This document shows, one piece after another, positions 29,827 through 34,010 of a stretch of 34,010 nucleotides of DNA (positions are counted from its first letter, which is position 1; every line of letters starts with the position of its first letter). Origin of the DNA: an uncultured Pelagibacteraceae bacterium. GTDB taxonomy: Bacteria > Pseudomonadota > Alphaproteobacteria > Pelagibacterales > Pelagibacteraceae. The translations under genes and the position numbers were made by a program. The notes beneath the pieces are model-generated. The model searched no databases. It saw only the letters and a list, made by a program, of their open reading frames with translations, and was not told the origin of the DNA. The stretch lies in assembly GCA_902624015.1 (NCBI GenBank), contig CACNVV010000010.1, forward strand, positions 1 to 34,010, written 5' to 3'.

Positions 29827-30075
29827 CTACGACGATAAACGAATTTCGTAATAACCATTGCGGACGTGGGGGCAGTACCCACCACCTCCACCATTACAAC
29901 TTATGGGGGTGAACTAGATTCGACGGGTGACTAAAGGCTATTCTTTCGTTCGGGATTGTTCCACCGTAACGGGCTAATTTATAATTGCTAACGAAAGTTA
30001 CGCACTTGCTGCCTAATTAACTTAGTTAATTAAGCAAACGGGGTATGGGGCACCTGGCAACAGAACGCCCCCTAC
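29814..30075 (+). ncRNA. ssrA: Transfer-messenger RNA, circularly permuted two-piece form (alphaproteobacterial)
   Basis: tmRNA rescues stalled ribosomes and tags the unfinished protein. Here the gene is permuted: the tRNA-like 3' half comes first. The acceptor piece has the H2 3' strand (AACGAA 29838-29843, AATAACC 29850-29856), a T arm (GTGGG 29866-29870, 7-base loop, CCCAC 29878-29882), the acceptor strand CACCTCC (29883-29889), A and CCA (29891-29893). An 11-base spacer (29894-29904) follows and is removed in maturation. The coding piece starts with GGGGGTG (29905-29911), pairing fully with CACCTCC with one G-U, then TTCGACGGG and the H2 5' strand. The tag frame is at 29987-30016, then an AT hairpin and a GGGGC/GCCCC pseudoknot. 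The 5' end and 3' end are approximate. Confidence 0.93.
29987..30016 (+). other. tmRNA tag-peptide reading frame (ANESYALAA)
   Basis: The resume codon GCT (29987-29989) starts nine codons that read ANESYALAA, followed by TAA (30014-30016). With the alanine carried by the charged tmRNA, the full tag would be A-ANESYALAA. The C-terminal ALAA is the canonical ClpXP-type degron, and the tag resembles the E. coli tag (ANDENYALAA), which supports the frame. Confidence 0.9.
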
Positions 30076-32742
30076 TTAATTTAATTTTTTTCTAATTTCA
30101 GCTTGGGCGGCAGCCAACCTTGCAACAGGAACTCTATAAGGTGAGCAGGAAACATAATTCAATCCTGCATTTGAACAAAAAAATATACTATGAGGATCTC
30201 CTCCATGCTCTCCACAGATACCTAACTTAAGATTTTTGTTTTGTTTTCGTCCTTTTTCTACCGCTATTTCAACTAAATCTGAAACTCCTTCATCTATTGA
30301 AACAAAAGGATCAACAGAAAATATCTTATTTTCTAAATAATCATTTAAAAATTTACCACTATCATCTCTACTAATACCAAAAGTAGTCTGAGTTAAATCA
30401 TTTGTTCCAAAACTAAAGAATTCTGCGTGCTTAGCAATCTCTTTTGCTTTTAAAGCTGCTCTAGGTAATTCAATCATTGTTCCTACTAAAAATTCTATTT
30501 TTAATTTATTTTCCTGTTGAACTTGACTAGCAGTTCTAATTACTAATTCTTTCATTATTTTAATTTCAGCCTCTGTAGATACTAAAGGTATCATTATTTC
30601 AGGAAATGCAGATTTAATTTTATTTTTTTTGAGGTAAGCCAAAGCCTCGAATATTGCTTTACATTGCATTTCATAAATTTCAGGAAAAGATATTCCCAGA
30701 CGACATCCCCTATGACCCAACATAGGATTTTGCTCATGGAGCTCTTCAATTCTTGACTCAACCTCTTTTACTGGGAGATTAACTATACTAGCAACCTCAT
30801 TAATTTCCTTTTCTGTACGTGGTAAAAATTCATGTAACGGTGGGTCCAACAATCTAACTGTGACTGGTAATCCACTCATAATTTTAAAAATATCTATAAA
30901 ATCTTCTCTTTGATGCGGTAGCAGTTTTTGTAATGCTATTGCTCTATCTTCTTTTGTTTTAGACAATATCATTTCTCTTACAGACAAAATTCGTTCTTCA
31001 TCAAAAAACATATGTTCAGTTCTGCATAATCCAATACCTTCTGCACCAAAATCTTTTGCTGTTTTGGTGTCTTTTGGAGTCTCAGAATTTGTTCTTACTT
31101 TTAATTTCCTAAAGCTATCTGCCCAAGACATTAACTTGGAAAAATCACCAGATATTTCAGGCTTCACAGTTGAAACACTTCCAGCAATAATTCTTCCAGT
31201 TGATCCATCAATAGTGATTACGTCTCCTTCTTTAATCTCTATTGAAGAGGTTTTAAAAGATTTATTTTCATAGTTTATATCAATTTCACTTGATCCTGAT
31301 ACACATGGTCTACCCATACCTCTTGCAACAACAGCTGCATGACTTGTCATTCCTCCTCTAGCAGTCAAAATTCCTTTAGCGGCATGCATACCCTGTATAT
31401 CTTCTGGAGAGGTCTCTACTCTGACCAAAATTGTATCTTGCATCATTGCGGTTAATCTTTCAGCCTCGTCTGAAGTAAATACAACTTTACCACTGGCTGC
31501 ACCTGGTGATGCTGGCAATCCATTTGCTATTACATTAATTGAACTTTTTTCATCCAAAGTAGGATGCAAAAGTGTATCTAAAGAGTTTGGGTCAATTCTT
31601 AATACAGCTTCCTTTTTAGAAATTAATTTTTCTTTAACCATATCAACTGCAATCTTAACTGCTGATTTTGCTGTTCTTTTTCCTGACCTTGTTTGAAGCA
31701 TCCATAGTTTATTATTTTCAACTGTAAACTCTACGTCTTGCATATCTTTGTAATGGATCTCTAATCTTTTCAAAATTTTTTGAAGTTCTTTAAAGACTTT
31801 TGGCATTGACTCTTCCATTGATAATTCTTTTACTTTAGCTTCTTGCCTAGCTTTTTTAGTTATATATTGAGGTGTTCTTGTGCCCGCTACAACATCTTCA
31901 CCTTGCGCATTAATTAAATACTCGCCATATATTTGATTTGATCCATCTGATGGATTTCTTGTAAACACAACTCCTGTTGCACAATCATTACCCATATTTC
32001 CAAAAACCATTGATTGAACATTTACCGCAGTTCCCCACTCGGAAGGAATATGATTTAGTTTTCTGTAAACTTTTGCTCTGTTACTTTCCCAAGATAAAAA
32101 TACTGCACTTATTGCTCCTAGCAATTGTTCATGAACATCTTGAGGAAAATCTTTTTTTGTCTTTTCTCTTACTGTTCTTTTAAAATCTTCAATTAATCCA
32201 TCCCAATCACTTTCATCTAAATCTGTATCTAACAAAACACCTTTAGTAAGTTTATAATTTTCAATTAATTCCTCAAAATAATAACCTTCTACACCCATTA
32301 CCACATTACCGTACATTTGAATGAATCTTCTATAACTGTCTTTAGCAAATCTTCCATTTGAAGTTTTAATTGCTAAAGCTTTAACTGTTTTATCGTTCAG
32401 ACCCAGATTTAGAATAGTATCCATCATACCTGGCATTGATACTCTTGCACCAGACCGCACAGACAACAAAAGTGGATTCTTTAAGTCTCCAAATTTCTTA
32501 GAAACATCTTTTTCGATCAATTTTAATTCTTTTTTAATTTGAGAAACTAAATTTTTATTTAATTTTTTTTTATCCTTATAAAAAATTTCACAAACTTTTG
32601 TAGATATTGTAAAACCAGGAGGCACTGGAAGACCCATTCTTCCCATTTCAGAAAGATTAGAACCTTTTCCTCCTAAAAAGGTTTTAGGATTTTTAATTTT
32701 TTTACTATCCTTAGAATTAAAATTTAAAATAAGTTTTTTCAT
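30076..32742 (-). CDS. ppdK: Pyruvate, phosphate dikinase (PpdK)
   Basis: An 888-residue enzyme, full length for the family, that interconverts pyruvate, ATP and phosphate with PEP, AMP and PPi. The N-terminal ATP-grasp domain has GGKGSNLSEMGRMGLPVPPGF, then VRSGARVSMPGMMDTILN. The central swivelling domain has GGMTSHAAVVARGMGRP with catalytic His468. The C-terminal PEP/pyruvate barrel has GIGLCRTEHMFF, MLGHRGCRLGI, FSFGTNDLTQTTFG and GICGEHGGDP (Cys843). All catalytic residues are present. The ATG shares one base with the glyS stop (TAATG). The 3' end abuts the convergent ssrA gene. Confidence 0.97.
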   Translation of the reverse strand: MKKLILNFNSKDSKKIKNPKTFLGGKGSNLSEMGRMGLPVPPGFTISTKVCEIFYKDKKKLNKNLVSQIKKELKLIEKDVSKKFGDLKNPLLLSVRSGARVSMPGMMDTILNLGLNDKTVKALAIKTSNGRFAKDSYRRFIQMYGNVVMGVEGYYFEELIENYKLTKGVLLDTDLDESDWDGLIEDFKRTVREKTKKDFPQDVHEQLLGAISAVFLSWESNRAKVYRKLNHIPSEWGTAVNVQSMVFGNMGNDCATGVVFTRNPSDGSNQIYGEYLINAQGEDVVAGTRTPQYITKKARQEAKVKELSMEESMPKVFKELQKILKRLEIHYKDMQDVEFTVENNKLWMLQTRSGKRTAKSAVKIAVDMVKEKLISKKEAVLRIDPNSLDTLLHPTLDEKSSINVIANGLPASPGAASGKVVFTSDEAERLTAMMQDTILVRVETSPEDIQGMHAAKGILTARGGMTSHAAVVARGMGRPCVSGSSEIDINYENKSFKTSSIEIKEGDVITIDGSTGRIIAGSVSTVKPEISGDFSKLMSWADSFRKLKVRTNSETPKDTKTAKDFGAEGIGLCRTEHMFFDEERILSVREMILSKTKEDRAIALQKLLPHQREDFIDIFKIMSGLPVTVRLLDPPLHEFLPRTEKEINEVASIVNLPVKEVESRIEELHEQNPMLGHRGCRLGISFPEIYEMQCKAIFEALAYLKKNKIKSAFPEIMIPLVSTEAEIKIMKELVIRTASQVQQENKLKIEFLVGTMIELPRAALKAKEIAKHAEFFSFGTNDLTQTTFGISRDDSGKFLNDYLENKIFSVDPFVSIDEGVSDLVEIAVEKGRKQNKNLKLGICGEHGGDPHSIFFCSNAGLNYVSCSPYRVPVARLAAAQAEIRKKLN

Positions 32743-34010
32743 TAACGGGAGTCGATTAGAGCAAAATTAACATAATTGTTGAACGTTTTACACATCATTT
32801 GGATTAGTTCCAGCCTATTCTTCTTTATGACCAGATCATCTTCGTTCACAATTACATTGTCAAAAAAGTCAAAAACCTCTCTTTTGACGCTAGCTAAATT
32901 GTCCAATGTTTGAACATAATTTTCATCTTTATTAATGCCTGAAAAATATTTCCTTAATTCACTAATTTTTTTAAAAAGATTTTTTTCTAACTCAGTTTTA
33001 AAAATTCCAGGGTCAGTTGTATTTGATAATTCTATTTTATCTTTTTTTAACTCACCATCTAAAATGTTTGAGGCTCTTTTATAGCTTGCAATAATATCTA
33101 AACCATTTGGTTTGTTAATAATTTTATTTAAATGTTTAGCTTTATTAAAAATAATAACAGATTGATCTAAGTTAAAAGAACTGGTTGATGCTTCAATTAT
33201 ATCATTTCTAATATTTTCTTCCTTCATGTGATATTTTAATCTATCCATTAAAAAATCTGATAATTCATTTTGTAGAGATTGGTTATCAATTTCAAAACCT
33301 TGATCTAAATACAGGCTTAAAGAATAATTAATTAGATCTTTTATTTTAAAATCTTTTTTATTTTCAACTATTATTCTTATTACCCCCAATGCTAATCTTC
33401 TTAGAGCATATGGATCTTTAGAACTTGTTGGTTTTTGATTTAAACCAAAAAAACCAACCAAAGTATCTATCTTATCAGCCAAAGAAAGGGCTATGCTAAA
33501 TGGTTTTTTTGGAACCCTTGAACCTGAACCAGTAGGTAAATATTGTTCACTTATGGCCAAAGCCAAATCTTTATCAAAACCTTGTGCAACAGCAAAATAA
33601 CCTCCCATCACACCTTGAAGTTCCGGGAATTCACCCACTAGTTCTGATAATAAATCAACCTTACAAATTGATGCTGATAATTCAACTTTTTCTTTACTGA
33701 TTAAAAGTTCATCTGATATCATTCCACCCAATTTTCTCATTCTTTGGGCTTTATCAAAATAACTTCCTAATCCTCTAAAATAATTCATTGATTTTAAATC
33801 AGTAACTTTTTTAACCATATTTTGAGATTTATCTTTTTTCCAAAAAAATTCTGCATCACTTAATCTTGCGTCAACCACTCTTTCATTTCCTAATTTTATT
33901 AATCCCTTTTTATCTTTTTTGTTTGCAACCACTAAAAACTCATTGGTAATATTTTCTTTATTATCAAATATAGGAAAATATTTTTGATGGTATTGCATTG
34001 TAATAATTAA
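32742..34010 (-). CDS. glyS: Glycyl-tRNA synthetase beta subunit, partial (5' part beyond right edge)
   Basis: The last 422 residues of GlyS, which with GlyQ charges tRNA-Gly in the bacterial alpha2-beta2 enzyme. The frame is open through base 34010; the ATG at 33998 is internal, since MQYHQKYFPIFD matches the middle of GlyS and upstream codons continue without a stop. Conserved segments are YFRGLGSYFDKAQRMRKLGG, LVGEFPELQGVMGGYFA, ALSLADKIDTLVGFFGLNQKP followed by SSKDPYALRRLALGVIRI, and a DALR-like C-terminal anticodon-binding region. It is the upstream partner of ppdK. About 270 N-terminal residues are expected outside the window. Confidence 0.95.
   Translation of the reverse strand, partial: LIITMQYHQKYFPIFDNKENITNEFLVVANKKDKKGLIKLGNERVVDARLSDAEFFWKKDKSQNMVKKVTDLKSMNYFRGLGSYFDKAQRMRKLGGMISDELLISKEKVELSASICKVDLLSELVGEFPELQGVMGGYFAVAQGFDKDLALAISEQYLPTGSGSRVPKKPFSIALSLADKIDTLVGFFGLNQKPTSSKDPYALRRLALGVIRIIVENKKDFKIKDLINYSLSLYLDQGFEIDNQSLQNELSDFLMDRLKYHMKEENIRNDIIEASTSSFNLDQSVIIFNKAKHLNKIINKPNGLDIIASYKRASNILDGELKKDKIELSNTTDPGIFKTELEKNLFKKISELRKYFSGINKDENYVQTLDNLASVKREVFDFFDNVIVNEDDLVIKKNRLELIQMMCKTFNNYVNFALIDSR

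Noticed and set aside
29772-29894. 41-residue N-terminal extension of thyX
   Set aside because: It is antisense to the tmRNA acceptor piece and its CCA end, does not resemble ThyX, and a good start exists at 29771.

Overview
The window is about 34 kb of very AT-rich, densely packed bacterial DNA, and almost all genes are on the minus strand. Gene content and style point to a streamlined marine alphaproteobacterium of the SAR11 / Candidatus Pelagibacter type. The evidence is: 0-10 base gaps or short overlaps between genes; a two-piece, circularly permuted tmRNA (an alphaproteobacterial hallmark, also known elsewhere); the order hflK-hflC-DUF2065-degP; flavin-dependent thymidylate synthase ThyX; pyruvate phosphate dikinase; and many ABC amino-acid/peptide uptake genes. 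The taxonomic call is inference from style and content, not from a marker search. I see no rRNA or tRNA genes, no CRISPR array, and no insertion sequence or prophage.

Layout, left to right. 1-1862: end of a branched-chain amino-acid-type ABC uptake operon (livK, then livH cut by the left edge), with an intrinsic terminator between the two genes. 1949-2563: a LysE-family exporter whose start abuts a long hairpin plus T-run; this leader is the least explained element in the window. 2681-3238 (+): a DUF2805 small protein and a glutaredoxin. 3247-7605 (-): a compact five-gene run: DadA-like oxidase, DMT permease, D-2-hydroxyacid dehydrogenase, HDAC-fold deacetylase, MsrB. 7649-13095 (-): the complete cell-elongation operon mreB-mreC-mreD-mrdA-rodA, with leuA joined directly upstream (13095-14666). 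14769-19977 (-): a dipeptide/oligopeptide-type ABC importer (binding protein, two permeases, one fused double ATPase), again with a terminator after the binding-protein gene. 20060-23421 (-): ilvI-ilvH-ilvC. 23474-27969 (-): hflK-hflC-DUF2065-degP-miaA (protein quality control plus tRNA modification). 28019-28843 (+): an Mrp-type ATPase. 28824-29771 (-): thyX. 29814-30075 (+): permuted ssrA. 30076-34010 (-): ppdK and the 3' part of glyS.

Functional picture: branched-chain amino acids are both made (ilvIHC, leuA) and probably imported (liv-type system). Peptides or related solutes enter through the dpp-like system. Cell elongation, membrane proteolysis, ribosome rescue and central pyruvate/PEP metabolism make up the rest. 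The regions most worth a second look are the lysE leader hairpin, the permuted tmRNA with its overlapping divergent thyX promoter, the five-gene D-amino-acid/deacetylase operon, the apparently leaderless ilvI, and the unusual Glu in the ThDP motif of IlvI.
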